From NCBI GenBank assembly GCA_963792815.1, contig CAWBXR010000013.1, positions 1 to 64,000 of the forward strand: 64,000 nt of DNA. The letters are read 5' to 3'. Below, in pieces: positions 19,273-28,700 of the stretch. Each line of letters starts with the position of its first letter. The stretch's first letter is position 1. The notes beneath the pieces were generated by a model. That model was not told the origin of the DNA. It made no database searches and was given only the letters and a program-made list of their open reading frames with translations. A program made the translations under genes and the position numbers. The stretch is from JARRPM01 sp963792815 (GTDB taxonomy: Bacteria > Pseudomonadota > Gammaproteobacteria > Pseudomonadales > Halieaceae).

Positions 19273-20586
19273 GTGAGCAGGCCGAAACGAATCGGGTGGC
19301 TTCTTCTGGCGGCGGCGTTGGTGCCGGGGATAGCCATGGCCAGCGGGGTGAGCGAAACCTTCACCCAGACCAGCCTGCTGTTGATTCTGATGATTACCCT
19401 GGCGGATATCTGCGGCTTCCTGTTCGAGCGCATGGGCATGGCCGAAATTCTCGGCGAAATCTACGCGGGGATCATGCTGGGAAACCTCGCCCTCGTAGGC
19501 ATCGACTTTGACCTGAGTGAACTGCTGCGCAACAGCGAGTTCATGGTCTATTCCTCCGAGCTCGCCCTGGTTCTGCTGTTGTTCCTCGTCGGGCTGGAAT
19601 CCAACATACGCGACCTCCTCAGGGTGGGGCGCAACGCCGCGGCGGTGGCTCTCACCGGCGTGGTACTGCCAGTGTTGCTGGGCCTGGGTGCCGGCTCCCT
19701 GCTGGGCTACGGCATGGGTCTGCAGGGCTGGTTTGTAGGAGCCATGCTGGCGGCCACTTCCGTGGGTATAACCGCCAAGCTGCTGGGTGACAACGGCCTG
19801 GTCAACACCCGCTCGGCCCGGGTCATTCTCGCCGCGGCGCTGATAGACGACGTGCTGGGTATTCTGCTGCTGGCGGTATTGGCCAGCGTGGTAGTCACCG
19901 GGCAGGTGTCTGCGTCGGAACTGCTGTGGATTGTGGCCAAGGCGCTGCTGTTCTTTGTTGGCGCCCTGCTGGTGGGGCAGCGGCTGATGCCCAGCGTGAT
20001 CCATATCATTTCCCTGAACAAGCATTCCAGCGTGTGGACGGGCTTTGCTCTCTGCCTGGCCCTGGGCTTTGCCCAGCTGGCGCATTTTGCCGGGTTGGCG
20101 CCGCTGATCGGCGCCTTTGTCGCGGGGCTGTTGCTGGACGACGTGGACTTCCGGGTGGGCGACGCCCTGCAAAAACACCGGCTGGAGGAACTGGTCAAAC
20201 CTATCAGTGACATCATGCTCACCATTTTCTTCGTCAGCATCGGGGCGCAGGTGCAGCTGCAGTACCTGCTGGACCCGAAAATACTGCTGATTATTGCCAG
20301 CCTCACAGTGATAGCGATAGCGTCCAAGGGGCTGGCCGGTTTCGCGGTCCGGGGGCGCGGCTTTGATCGCCTTGGCATAGGCTATGGCATGATCCCGCGA
20401 GGCGAGGTAGGGCTGGTATTCGCCGCCTTCGCCTTCAGCCACCATGTATTCACTACCGATATGTACTCCGCCCTGGTACTGGTAGTGCTGCTGACCACCC
20501 TGGTGGGTCCCATACTGCTCAAGCCGCGATTGGCGCGCTTTCAGACCCCGGATCGCCGGGGAGTGAAACCGGCGCCAAACCGTTAA
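19273..20586 (+). CDS. Monovalent cation:proton antiporter, CPA2 family
   Basis: Inner-membrane Na+/H+ or K+/H+ exchanger of the KefB/NapA-like group with about 12 hydrophobic helices. Visible blocks are MGMAEILGEIYAGIMLGNLAL, LLLFLVGLESNIRDLLRVG and SARVILAAALIDDVLGILLLAV; the paired aspartates in LIDDVLG are the ion-binding pair. No C-terminal RCK/TrkA-N domain is present, so it is not a full Kef protein. I place the start at GTG 19273, preceded by AGGA, giving 437 residues. A GTG at 19225 is possible but would put 16 polar residues before the first hydrophobic stretch. The gene follows glgP after about 140 bases and converges on the permease gene. Confidence 0.88.
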   Translation: MSRPKRIGWLLLAAALVPGIAMASGVSETFTQTSLLLILMITLADICGFLFERMGMAEILGEIYAGIMLGNLALVGIDFDLSELLRNSEFMVYSSELALVLLLFLVGLESNIRDLLRVGRNAAAVALTGVVLPVLLGLGAGSLLGYGMGLQGWFVGAMLAATSVGITAKLLGDNGLVNTRSARVILAAALIDDVLGILLLAVLASVVVTGQVSASELLWIVAKALLFFVGALLVGQRLMPSVIHIISLNKHSSVWTGFALCLALGFAQLAHFAGLAPLIGAFVAGLLLDDVDFRVGDALQKHRLEELVKPISDIMLTIFFVSIGAQVQLQYLLDPKILLIIASLTVIAIASKGLAGFAVRGRGFDRLGIGYGMIPRGEVGLVFAAFAFSHHVFTTDMYSALVLVVLLTTLVGPILLKPRLARFQTPDRRGVKPAPNR

Positions 20587-20637
20587 GTGGCGTCGCAAAC
20601 CCTGTATGTAATCCCTGCCCCAGGGTGCATTGGGCTG

Positions 20638-21975
20638 TCAGGCGAAGTACTTCAGGTATAAATAGGCGCTGGCGATTACCATGGACAAAACCAGAACGGG
20701 GATACCCAGCAGCAGGAAGCGCATGAAGCTGATCGCGTTGCCCGATCGCTCGGCGAATCCCGCCACGATAATGTTGGCGGTAGCACCCACCAGCGTACCA
20801 TTGCCACCAAGGCAGGCTCCCAGGGACAGTGCCCACCAGACAGGAGTCATTTCCTGGGAGCCTCCCAGGTGGCCCGCCGTACTCTGCAGCACGGGAATCA
20901 TGGTTGCCACGAATGGGACATTGTCGATGAACGCAGAGGCAATTGCTGCCAGCCACAGTGTGGCAAAGGTAGTCACCTGAAGATTGCCGCCGGTAAATTC
21001 CACCATTTCCCGCCCTACGAGGGTGAGTACACCGGCCGCCTTCAGGCCGTGCACCATCATGAACAGGCACATGAAGAACAGGATCGTCCCCCACTCCAGC
21101 TCGGCGAGGATTTCCTGCACCCGGGCGGACTGGTCTTTGCCCGATCTTCCGAAGGTAAAGATAAGCATCAACAGGGCGGCACCACCCAGGGCAACACTCC
21201 CGGATTGCAGGCCGATATGTTCACCCAGGATAAAACCGGTGATCACAATCGCCATCACCGCCATGGAGTAGCGCAGCAAACCCACGTCGGTAATGGAATC
21301 TTTTTCATGGAAGGCCATAACCCTGGCGCGCGCCTCGGGGCTGCTGGTGAGGTTGCGTGCCCATAACAGGTACAGGAGCAGGAGAACTGCCAGGTGGATA
21401 ACGACAACTACCGGCCCCAGTGCGCTGATAAAGTCGGCAAAACTCAGGCCCACCGCGGAGCCGATCATGATATTTGGAGGGTCTCCTATGAGGGTCGCCG
21501 TGCCCCCGATATTCGAGGCGAATATCTCGGCAAAGAGAAAGGGATAGGCGCTTAATTCGAGTTTTTCGACGATAAGCAGTGTTACGGGCACGATTAGCAG
21601 CACGGTGGTGACATTATCGAAAAATGCTGAAAATACTGCGGTTACTGTCGCCAGAGTGACCAGAATGCCCCGGGGGTCGGCTTTTGCCTTTTTTACAACC
21701 CACACTGCCACGAACTGGAAAACACCCGTGCGTTGCGTGATGCCCACGAGGATCATCATTCCGGTGAGCAGTGAGATGGTGTTGAAGTCGACTCCGTCGA
21801 ATGCGTCGTCCTGGGTGATTATGCCGCTGAGGATCATCAGCCCTGCGCCCAGCATTACCGCAACGGTCCGATGGACACGCTCGCTGATAAGCAGCACATA
21901 GGTGACCAGGAAAATAACGCTGGAGAGCCACATCGGGTCCAGTCCCAGCAGGATTACAGGAGATGGATTTTCCAT
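20638..21975 (-). CDS. SLC13/ArsB-NhaD superfamily membrane permease
   Basis: Polytopic inner-membrane protein of 445 residues belonging to the ion transporter superfamily that includes ArsB, NhaD and the OCA2/P-protein-like permeases. Characteristic paired repeats are visible: VFSAFFDNVTTVLLIVPVT with EIFASNIGGTATLIGDPPN in the first half, and ASAFIDNVPFVATMIPVL with GACLGGNGTLVGATAN in the second half. These are the two hairpin/unwound-helix substrate sites. Substrate could be Na+/H+, arsenite or an organic or inorganic anion; sequence alone does not decide. Its start overlaps the stop of the upstream CBS-domain gene by one base (TAATG), so the two are translationally coupled. Confidence 0.85.
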   Translation of the reverse strand: MENPSPVILLGLDPMWLSSVIFLVTYVLLISERVHRTVAVMLGAGLMILSGIITQDDAFDGVDFNTISLLTGMMILVGITQRTGVFQFVAVWVVKKAKADPRGILVTLATVTAVFSAFFDNVTTVLLIVPVTLLIVEKLELSAYPFLFAEIFASNIGGTATLIGDPPNIMIGSAVGLSFADFISALGPVVVVIHLAVLLLLYLLWARNLTSSPEARARVMAFHEKDSITDVGLLRYSMAVMAIVITGFILGEHIGLQSGSVALGGAALLMLIFTFGRSGKDQSARVQEILAELEWGTILFFMCLFMMVHGLKAAGVLTLVGREMVEFTGGNLQVTTFATLWLAAIASAFIDNVPFVATMIPVLQSTAGHLGGSQEMTPVWWALSLGACLGGNGTLVGATANIIVAGFAERSGNAISFMRFLLLGIPVLVLSMVIASAYLYLKYFA

Positions 21976-22448
21976 TACTCGAGTTTTTCCAGGGCACGCA
22001 ACAGTGTAATCAGGGATATCCCTCCCACCAGGCGACCGTCCTCGCGATTCACCACCGGAATACGAATGTATTTGTGGAAGAGCAGCATCAGGGCATCGAT
22101 CAGGGGTGAGTCGGGGTAAACCACGGTGATATCGGAAGCGATGTAGGGTGCGATAGGATTATTCCTCACCGCTTCCAGGCGATCCCTGATGTCCACCAGG
22201 CTTTCGCGCATAAAGCTGGTATTTTTCAAGCCTTGTTCCATGCTGAGGCTGACTGGCAGAAGCAGGCCGATCAGTCGTTTGACGCTGATCTCGCCGACGA
22301 ATATCTCGTTCCGGTCAACCACGGGCACGTTGTACATGTGGTGTTCGATCAGCAATTCGATCGCTTCATGCACGGTGCTGTCCAGGTAGAGGTGCGTTGG
22401 CGGGCTGTGCATGATGGCGCTGCATTGCACGTGGTCGATAACTGCCAT
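21975..22448 (-). CDS. Stand-alone CBS-domain pair protein
   Basis: Small cytoplasmic regulator of 157 residues made almost entirely of two CBS motifs: residues about 10-65 (AIMHSPPTHLYLDSTVHEAI...NVPVVDRNEIFVGEISVKRL) and about 100-155 (ASDITVVYPDSPLIDALMLL...RIPVVNREDGRLVGGISLITLL). CBS pairs bind adenine nucleotides or related ligands and switch partner proteins. No other domain is present. The gene overlaps the downstream permease gene by one base, so it most likely senses energy charge or ionic state for that permease (inference). The following 197 bases separate it from the divergent metal-efflux operon. Confidence 0.85.
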   Translation of the reverse strand: MAVIDHVQCSAIMHSPPTHLYLDSTVHEAIELLIEHHMYNVPVVDRNEIFVGEISVKRLIGLLLPVSLSMEQGLKNTSFMRESLVDIRDRLEAVRNNPIAPYIASDITVVYPDSPLIDALMLLFHKYIRIPVVNREDGRLVGGISLITLLRALEKLE

Positions 22449-22645
22449 GGCTGAGACTCCCGGAAGTTCCAGAGAGCGGGAGGTTAGTCTTTCCGGGGTC
22501 CGCGGACAATGCGAAAGCCCCGAGAAGCATGGCTGGCGCCCCGAATCTCACGTTTTATTGATCCACACCGGGTTTCGGGGCTATTTCAGGGTTGGACCTG
22601 TAAGTGACTTAAAGCTGTGCCTGAATTGGCCTATACTCCACGGGT

Positions 22646-23026
22646 ATGAAACGATTCCGCATAGTTGTGTTGTTGTTGCTGGCCTATACCGGCCAGGCGC
22701 TCTCCGTTGGTGCCATGCCCTGCCAGAGCATGGCCCACGCCGGCGATGCAGTCGCTGATGCAGCCATGGACGTTGCAGATATGGCTGCGGTGGGCCACGA
22801 GATGCACCACATGAACCCGGGGCCCGATGCACAGCCCACTGGTGTCAACGGTGCGTGTTGTGACACAGGCCTGTGTGCCATGATGCAGTGTCAGTCAGCT
22901 CCGGCCTTGTCCTTTGACCATCCTCGCAGCACTCTGCCTTTACTCTCCCTCTATTCTGCGGCCGCAGAATCAGGCGCGCCATTCCAGCGCGCAGACTCTC
23001 TCTACCGCCCACCCATCTCCCGCTAG
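22646..23026 (+). CDS. Small secreted Met/His/Cys-rich protein heading the metal-efflux operon
   Basis: 126 residues, with a signal peptide (MKRFRIVVLLLLAYTGQALSVGA). The mature part is rich in Met, His and Cys: PCQSMAHAG, MDVADMAAVGHEMHHM, and a cysteine cluster CCDTGLCAMMQC. This composition suggests binding of a soft metal such as Cu(I) or Ag(I) in the periplasm. It lies first in the operon before TolC-like, adaptor and CusA/CzcA-like genes, a place where CopL-like or other small metal-binding or leader proteins are found, but I do not recognise a named family. A TATACT at 22632-22637 lies only 8 bases before the ATG, so transcription would begin near the start codon if it is a -10 box; I see no good -35. 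Confidence 0.65.
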   Translation: MKRFRIVVLLLLAYTGQALSVGAMPCQSMAHAGDAVADAAMDVADMAAVGHEMHHMNPGPDAQPTGVNGACCDTGLCAMMQCQSAPALSFDHPRSTLPLLSLYSAAAESGAPFQRADSLYRPPISR

Positions 23027-23042
23027 CACAGGATAAGTGCGT

Positions 23043-23098
23043 CTGGAACTTTTGCAGTTCCGGGTTTAAAGCGGGAGGTTAGCCACACAACCTCTCCC
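23043..23098 (+). promoter_or_regulatory. Two tandem hairpins in the leader before the TolC-like gene
   Basis: The first hairpin pairs CTGGAACT (23043-23050) with AGTTCCGG (23056-23063), loop TTTGC, with one G-U pair. The second pairs GGGAGGTT (23073-23080) with AACCTCTCCC (23089-23098), with a two-base bulge. No U tract follows, so neither is a classical terminator. They occupy the 125-base gap between the small metal-binding protein gene and the efflux genes, and may act as an RNA-stability or attenuation element. Confidence 0.4.
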
Positions 23099-23151
23099 TG
23101 CGTGCGCCGAGTTTGCGCGTGTTGATATTCCCTGAGAGAGGGCAGTTTGCC

Positions 23152-24504
23152 ATGAATCGATTCCCCACCCTGCTGCTGGTGCTATGCCTGCATTGCAGCG
23201 CTTCCGCCAGCGCTGCCCTGACCCTGGCCGAGGCGGTTGCGATAGCGCAGCGCAATGACCCGTGGATGCTCGGCAGCGAGTATCGCCAGCAGTCCATGGA
23301 GGCCCAGGCGGTTGTCGCCGGTACCTTGCCGGACCCCATGCTGGACCTGGGCTTTGCCAACCTGCCCACCGATACCTTCGATTTCGACCAGGAGGCCATG
23401 ACCCAGTTTAAAGTGGGTTTTGTGCAGACTTTCCCCCGGGGCGACAGCAGAGCCCTGGACGAGGAACGCCTGAACCTGCTGGGTGAGCAGTTTCCCTTCC
23501 AGCGCGAGGAGCGCCGGGCCCGGCTCGGCGTCGAGGTGGCCGGCGTATGGCTCGACGCCTGGCGTGCCCGGGAGAGCATCCGGCTGATCGAGGGAGACCG
23601 GGAGCTGTTCGAGCAGCTGGTGGATGTGGCCGAATCCAGCTATGCCAGCGCGGTTGGCCGCACCCGGCAGCAGGACCTGGTGCGGGCGCAACTGGAGCTG
23701 ACCCGGCTGGAAGACCGTCTCTCCGTATTGCACGAACAGTTGGAGACATCCCGCGCAAAGCTGGGGGAGTGGCTGCGTCCCGGCCCCGTCGAGGCAGCGG
23801 CAGGGCCGGATGCCTGGCTTCCGGGCGCCTACGGCGCGCCACCGCTTGCCGAGCAGTTGCCGGATATTCCCCTGCAGCATGCGCAGCAGTTGCAGGCCGG
23901 TACCGGTGTCGAGCCCGCCCGGATTGCCACCCTGGTTGCCGGGCACCCGGCCCTGCGGAGCCTCGACACCCGCATAGACGCAAGCAGGGTCGATATAGAG
24001 CTGGCCCGGCAAAAATACTGGCCCGAATGGAAAGTAGCTGCCAGTTATGGCTACCGGGAGGATGGCCCCATGGGGCAGGAGAGGCCGGACTTCTTCTCCG
24101 TCGGGCTGGCCCTGGACCTGCCCTTCTTTACCTCCCGGCGCCAGGACCGGCAGCTCCAGTCCGCTATCGCCGACACCGAGGCCATGCGCACCGAGAAGAT
24201 GCTCGCCCTGCGCAAAATGGTTGCCGGCTTTGAAACCCTCTACGCCCGCCTGCAGCGGCTCGAGCAGCGTCGCGAACTTTACCGTGAGCGCCTGCTGCCT
24301 GAAATGCATGAACAGGCCGAGGCATCCCTGTCGGCCTACACCCGGGACGACGGCGATTTCGCCGAGGTGGTGCGGGCGCGCATCGCCGAACTCAACGCCC
24401 GGATCGAGGCGCTGGACATAGACATAGCGCGTCTGCAGACCATCACCCAACTCAACTACTTTTTTGCCACCAGTGCCACCGAGGCCCCGGGAGAACCGTC
24501 ATGA
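23152..24504 (+). CDS. TolC-family outer-membrane channel of a heavy-metal efflux system (CusC/CzcC-like)
   Basis: Outer-membrane component of a tripartite metal pump. The ATG at 23152 starts a signal peptide (MNRFPTLLLVLCLHCSASASA). An in-frame ATG at 23113 would add 13 residues without a good ribosome site, whereas GAGAGAGGG precedes 23152. About 450 residues. OEP repeats are visible: LTLAEAVAIAQRNDPWML, LPDPMLDLGFANLPTDTFDF and KYWPEWKVAASYGYRED, with long coiled-coil helices such as AMRTEKMLALRKMVAGFETL. Its stop overlaps the adaptor start by ATGA, so the genes are coupled. The neighbours set the metal-efflux role; the particular metal is not known. Confidence 0.88.
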   Translation: MNRFPTLLLVLCLHCSASASAALTLAEAVAIAQRNDPWMLGSEYRQQSMEAQAVVAGTLPDPMLDLGFANLPTDTFDFDQEAMTQFKVGFVQTFPRGDSRALDEERLNLLGEQFPFQREERRARLGVEVAGVWLDAWRARESIRLIEGDRELFEQLVDVAESSYASAVGRTRQQDLVRAQLELTRLEDRLSVLHEQLETSRAKLGEWLRPGPVEAAAGPDAWLPGAYGAPPLAEQLPDIPLQHAQQLQAGTGVEPARIATLVAGHPALRSLDTRIDASRVDIELARQKYWPEWKVAASYGYREDGPMGQERPDFFSVGLALDLPFFTSRRQDRQLQSAIADTEAMRTEKMLALRKMVAGFETLYARLQRLEQRRELYRERLLPEMHEQAEASLSAYTRDDGDFAEVVRARIAELNARIEALDIDIARLQTITQLNYFFATSATEAPGEPS

Positions 24505-25739
24505 ATACACTGAGCAGAACCGTGTTTATCGCCCTGCTGGCCGCCGCCGCAGGGGCGGGGGGCAGTTACCTGCTACTGGGCTCTGCAGGTCATGGCTCAG
24601 CCGAGTCGGCAGCCGCAGCAAGCGCCGACCGTGACCCCGAGCCGCTGTACTGGGTGGCGCCGATGGACCCGTCCTACCGGCGCGATGGACCGGGCAAGTC
24701 GCCCATGGGTATGGACCTTGTGCCTGTTTACGAGGATGCCGTCGGTGAGGGTGATGCCGCCACGGTGCGGATAGCGCCGGAGGTGGTGAACAACCTGGGG
24801 GTGCGCACGGCGCCTGTCGGCTACGCTGCGCTGCCGACCCGGATACGCACCGTAGGGTATGTGCAGTACGACGAGGACCGCCTTATCCATATCCACCCGC
24901 GGGTTGAGGGCTGGATAGAGAAACTCTACGTCAAGGCATCCGGCGACCCGGTGACGGCGGGGCAGCCCCTGTACGAGCTCTATTCACCCCAGCTGGTCAA
25001 TGCCCAGGAGGAATACCTGCTGGCGCTGAAACGGGATAACCCACGGCTGGTGGAGGCCGCCAGGGATCGCCTGCTGGCCCTGCAACTGGCGCCGGATATT
25101 GTGGCGCGGCTGGCCCGGGACAAGACCGTGCACCAGACGGTGACGTTTTACGCCCCCCAGGGCGGTGTGGTGGACAACCTGAATATTCGGGAGGGTTTCT
25201 TTGTCATGCCCGGAACCACGCTGATGTCTATCGGTGTGCTGGAGGACATCTGGGTGGAGGCAGAGGTGTTTGAGCGACAGGCGCCACTGGTGGCCGTCGG
25301 CCTGCCGGTCACCATGTCGCTGGATTACCTGCCCGGCCGGCAGTGGCGGGGGCAGGTGGACTACGTCTACCCCTCGCTGGACGAAAACAACCGCACCTTG
25401 CGTGTGCGCCTGCGCTTTGCCAATGAGGACAGGATTCTCAAACCCAATATGTTCGCCCAGGTTGAGATCGAAACCGACCCGGTGGAAGACGCGCTGGTCG
25501 TGCCCCGCGAAGCGGTGATACGCACCGGCGGGGAGGACCGTGTGGTACTCGCCCTGGGTGAGGGCCGTTTTCGCTCCACCGCGGTGGAGCTGGGCCGGGT
25601 GGGTGAGCGCGATGCCGAGATCCTGGGGGGGCTGGAGGCGGGCGACACCGTGGTGGTGTCGGCCCAGTTCCTGCTGGACTCCGAGTCCAGCAAGCGCGCC
25701 GACCTGATGCGGATGGATGGGGGGCACGATCATGATTGA
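24501..25739 (+). CDS. Periplasmic adaptor (membrane fusion protein) of heavy-metal RND efflux, with metal-binding N-terminal domain
   Basis: 412 residues linking the inner-membrane pump and outer-membrane channel. The N-terminus is a signal or anchor helix (residues 5-28). A short heavy-metal-binding domain follows (YWVAPMDPSYRRDGPGKSPM...GMDLVPVY, about residues 50-78), characteristic of CusB/CzcB-type adaptors, with methionines suited to Cu(I)/Ag(I). Then come the barrel-sandwich hybrid (HPRVEGWIEKLYVKASGDPV), a helical hairpin (SPQLVNAQEEYLLALKRD), the beta-barrel (DIWVEAEVFERQAPLVAVG) and the membrane-proximal domain. It ends in HDHD. Start overlaps the TolC-like stop by ATGA; the end overlaps the pump start by 8 bases. 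Confidence 0.9.
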   Translation: MNTLSRTVFIALLAAAAGAGGSYLLLGSAGHGSAESAAAASADRDPEPLYWVAPMDPSYRRDGPGKSPMGMDLVPVYEDAVGEGDAATVRIAPEVVNNLGVRTAPVGYAALPTRIRTVGYVQYDEDRLIHIHPRVEGWIEKLYVKASGDPVTAGQPLYELYSPQLVNAQEEYLLALKRDNPRLVEAARDRLLALQLAPDIVARLARDKTVHQTVTFYAPQGGVVDNLNIREGFFVMPGTTLMSIGVLEDIWVEAEVFERQAPLVAVGLPVTMSLDYLPGRQWRGQVDYVYPSLDENNRTLRVRLRFANEDRILKPNMFAQVEIETDPVEDALVVPREAVIRTGGEDRVVLALGEGRFRSTAVELGRVGERDAEILGGLEAGDTVVVSAQFLLDSESSKRADLMRMDGGHDHD

Positions 25740-28700
25740 AGCCATCATTCGCTGGTCGGTCGGCAACCGCTTCTTTGTCCTGCTGGCGACTGCCATCCTG
25801 GTTGGGATGGGTATATTCGCCGTGCGAAACACACCGGTGGATGCCATTCCCGATCTTTCGGATGTGCAGGTGATCATCAAGACCCGATTCCCCGGGCAGG
25901 CGCCACAGGTGGTAGAGGACCAGGTCACTTACCCCCTTACCACCGCCATGTTGTCGGTGCCCGGGGCTGCAACCGTGCGCGGCTTTTCCTTTTTCGGGGA
26001 CTCATACGTTTACGTGATCTTTGACGAGGGCACCGACCTGTACTGGGCGCGCAGCCGGGTGCTGGAGTACCTGAGCCAGGTGGCCCCGTCACTGCCGGAG
26101 GCCGCCCGGCCGCAACTTGGCCCGGACGCCACCGGGGTGGGTTGGGTGTATATCTACGCCCTGCAGGACCGCACCGGCCGGCACGATATCAGCGAGTTGC
26201 GCAGCCTGCAGGACTGGTTCCTGAAGTATGAGTTGCAGAGCGTGCCCGGGGTTTCCGAGGTGGCGACCGTGGGCGGAATGGTCAGGCAGTACCAGGTGAC
26301 GGTGAACCCGGACAAATTGCGGGCTTTCGATATTCCCCTGAGCCACATCCAGAACGCCATCACCCGGGGCAACCAGGAAATAGGCGCGTCGGTAGTGGAG
26401 ATGGCCGAGGCGGAATACATGGTGCGTGTCAGCGGCTACCTGCAGAGCGTGGCCGATCTCGAGGCCATACCCCTGGGGGTCAACCGCAACGGCACGCCGC
26501 TGCTGCTCAGGGATGTCGCCGAGATTGCCCTGGGACCGCAGATGCGCCGGGGTATCGCCGAGCTGAACGGCGAGGGCGAGACGGTGGGCGGGATAGTGGT
26601 CATGCGCTTTGGTGAGAATGCCCAGCACACCATCGACCTGGTGAAAGCCCGGCTCGACGAACTGCGCCCCAGCCTGCCCGAGGGGGTGGAGGTTGTCACC
26701 GTGTATGACCGTTCCGGGCTTATCGAGAGGGCGGTAAACAACCTGTGGGAGAAGCTGGGTGAGGAACTGGTGCTGGTGGCGCTGGTGTGCGTGGCCTTCC
26801 TGTTTCACGTGCGCTCATCCCTGGTGGCGGTCATCAGTCTGCCCGTGGGCATCCTTGCCGCTTACAGCGTGATGTACCTGCAGGGGCTCAACGCCAACAT
26901 CATGTCACTGGGAGGTATCGCGATCGCCATCGGCACCATGATAGACGGCGCCATCGTGTTGATTGAGAACATGCACAAGCATATGGAGCGCACCGAGGTC
27001 ACCGGTCACAATCGCTGGCAGGTGGTCGCGGCTTCTGCGGCTGAGGTAGGTCCCGCCCTGTTTTTCAGCCTGCTGATTATCACCGCCAGCTTTATTCCCG
27101 TTTTTACGCTGGAGGCCCAGGAGGGACGCATGTTCTCGCCGCTGGCCTTTACCAAGACCTATGCGATGGCCGCGGCCGCGATACTCTCTATCACCCTGGT
27201 GCCGGTGCTGATGGGATATTTTATCCGCGGCAAGGTGCTGCCAGAACAACGCAACCCGATCAACCGGTTCCTGATAGGCGCCTATATGCCGCTGTTGCAG
27301 AAAGTACTGCGCTACCCCAAAACCACCCTGCTGGTGGCGGCGCTTCTGCTGCTCAGCGCGCTCTGGCCGCTGCAACGCATCGGCAGCGAGTTCATCCCGC
27401 CGCTGGACGAGGGTGACCTGATGTATATGCCCACCACCTATCCGGGTATCTCCATCGGCAAGGCCAGGGAGTTGCTGCAGCAGACTAACAAGCTGATCCG
27501 TACCGTACCCGAGGTGGAGTCGGTGTTCGGCAAGATTGGCCGCGCGGATACCGCCACGGACCCGGCGCCGCTCACCATGATAGAAACCTTTATCCAGTTG
27601 AAGCCGCGCTCCCGGTGGCGGGAGGGTGTCACCACCGCGAGCCTGACCCATGAACTGGATGCCCTGGTCAACTTGCCCGGGGTGACCAACGCCTGGGTGA
27701 TGCCGATCAAGACCCGTATCGATATGCTGGCTACCGGGATCAAGACACCGGTGGGCATCAAGGTGGCCGGGCCGTCGCTGGCAACCATCCAGCAGATTGG
27801 CCAGCAGTTGGAAAGTGTCCTGGCGGATGTGCCGGGAACCGCCTCGGTCTACTCCGAGCGGGTGGCCGGCGGGCGCTATATCAAGGTGGATATCGATCGC
27901 GTGCGGGCGGCGCGTTTCGGCCTCAATATCGCCGACGTGCAGCAGGTGGTGGCCACGGCAATTGGCGGCATTGACATCACCCAGACCGTGGAGGGTAGGG
28001 AGCGCTACCCGGTCAATATCCGTTACCCCCAGTCCTTCCGCAATTCACCGGAACAGCTGGCACTGTTGCCGGTTGTCACCCCCAAAGGGCAGCGCATCGC
28101 CCTGGGGGATGTGGCCTCCATTTACCTGGAGGACGGCCCTCCCGGCATCAAGAGCGAAAACGCCCGGCTCAACGGCTGGACCTACGTGGATATCGATGGC
28201 GTGGATATTGGCAGTTACGTGGATCGGGCGCGTGTAGTGGTGGAGCAGGAACTGGAGCTGCCTCCGGGCTACTCGCTGGTGTGGTCCGGGCAGTACGAAT
28301 ACATGGAGCGGGCCAGGGAGCGCCTGAGCTATGTTGTGCCGCTCACGCTGGCCATCATCGTCGTACTGCTCTACCTGAATTTCCGCAATTTCTCCCAGGT
28401 GCTCATTCTGATGGGGGGCCTGCCCCTGGCCTTGGTGGGCAGCGTCTGGCTGATGTACCTGCTGGATTACAGTTTTTCCATTGCCGTGGGGGTGGGCATG
28501 ATCGCCCTGGCCGGAGTCGCGGTGGAAACGGGCGTGATCATGCTGGTGTACCTGGACCAGGGCTGGCAGCGTATGCTGGAGGAGGGCGGTGAGCCCAGTG
28601 ACGGGAAACTCGAACATGCGGTCTGGCAGGGGGCGGGTCTGCGGGTGCGCCCGGTGCTGATGACGGCGACCGCCACCATAGTTGGCCTGCTGCCGATTCT

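Noticed and set aside
19252..20598. 448-codon minus-strand open frame over the antiporter gene
   Set aside because: Gln/His-rich antisense of a membrane protein; no domain, and the plus-strand gene has clear transmembrane motifs.
22592..22637. MerR/CueR-type operator before the metal-efflux operon
   Set aside because: TTGGAC and TATACT are 34 bases apart, and no dyad with the 19-20-base spacing of MerR-type promoters is seen.
24984..25928. Minus-strand open frame across the adaptor/RND junction
   Set aside because: Spans two overlapping plus-strand genes and resembles no known protein.
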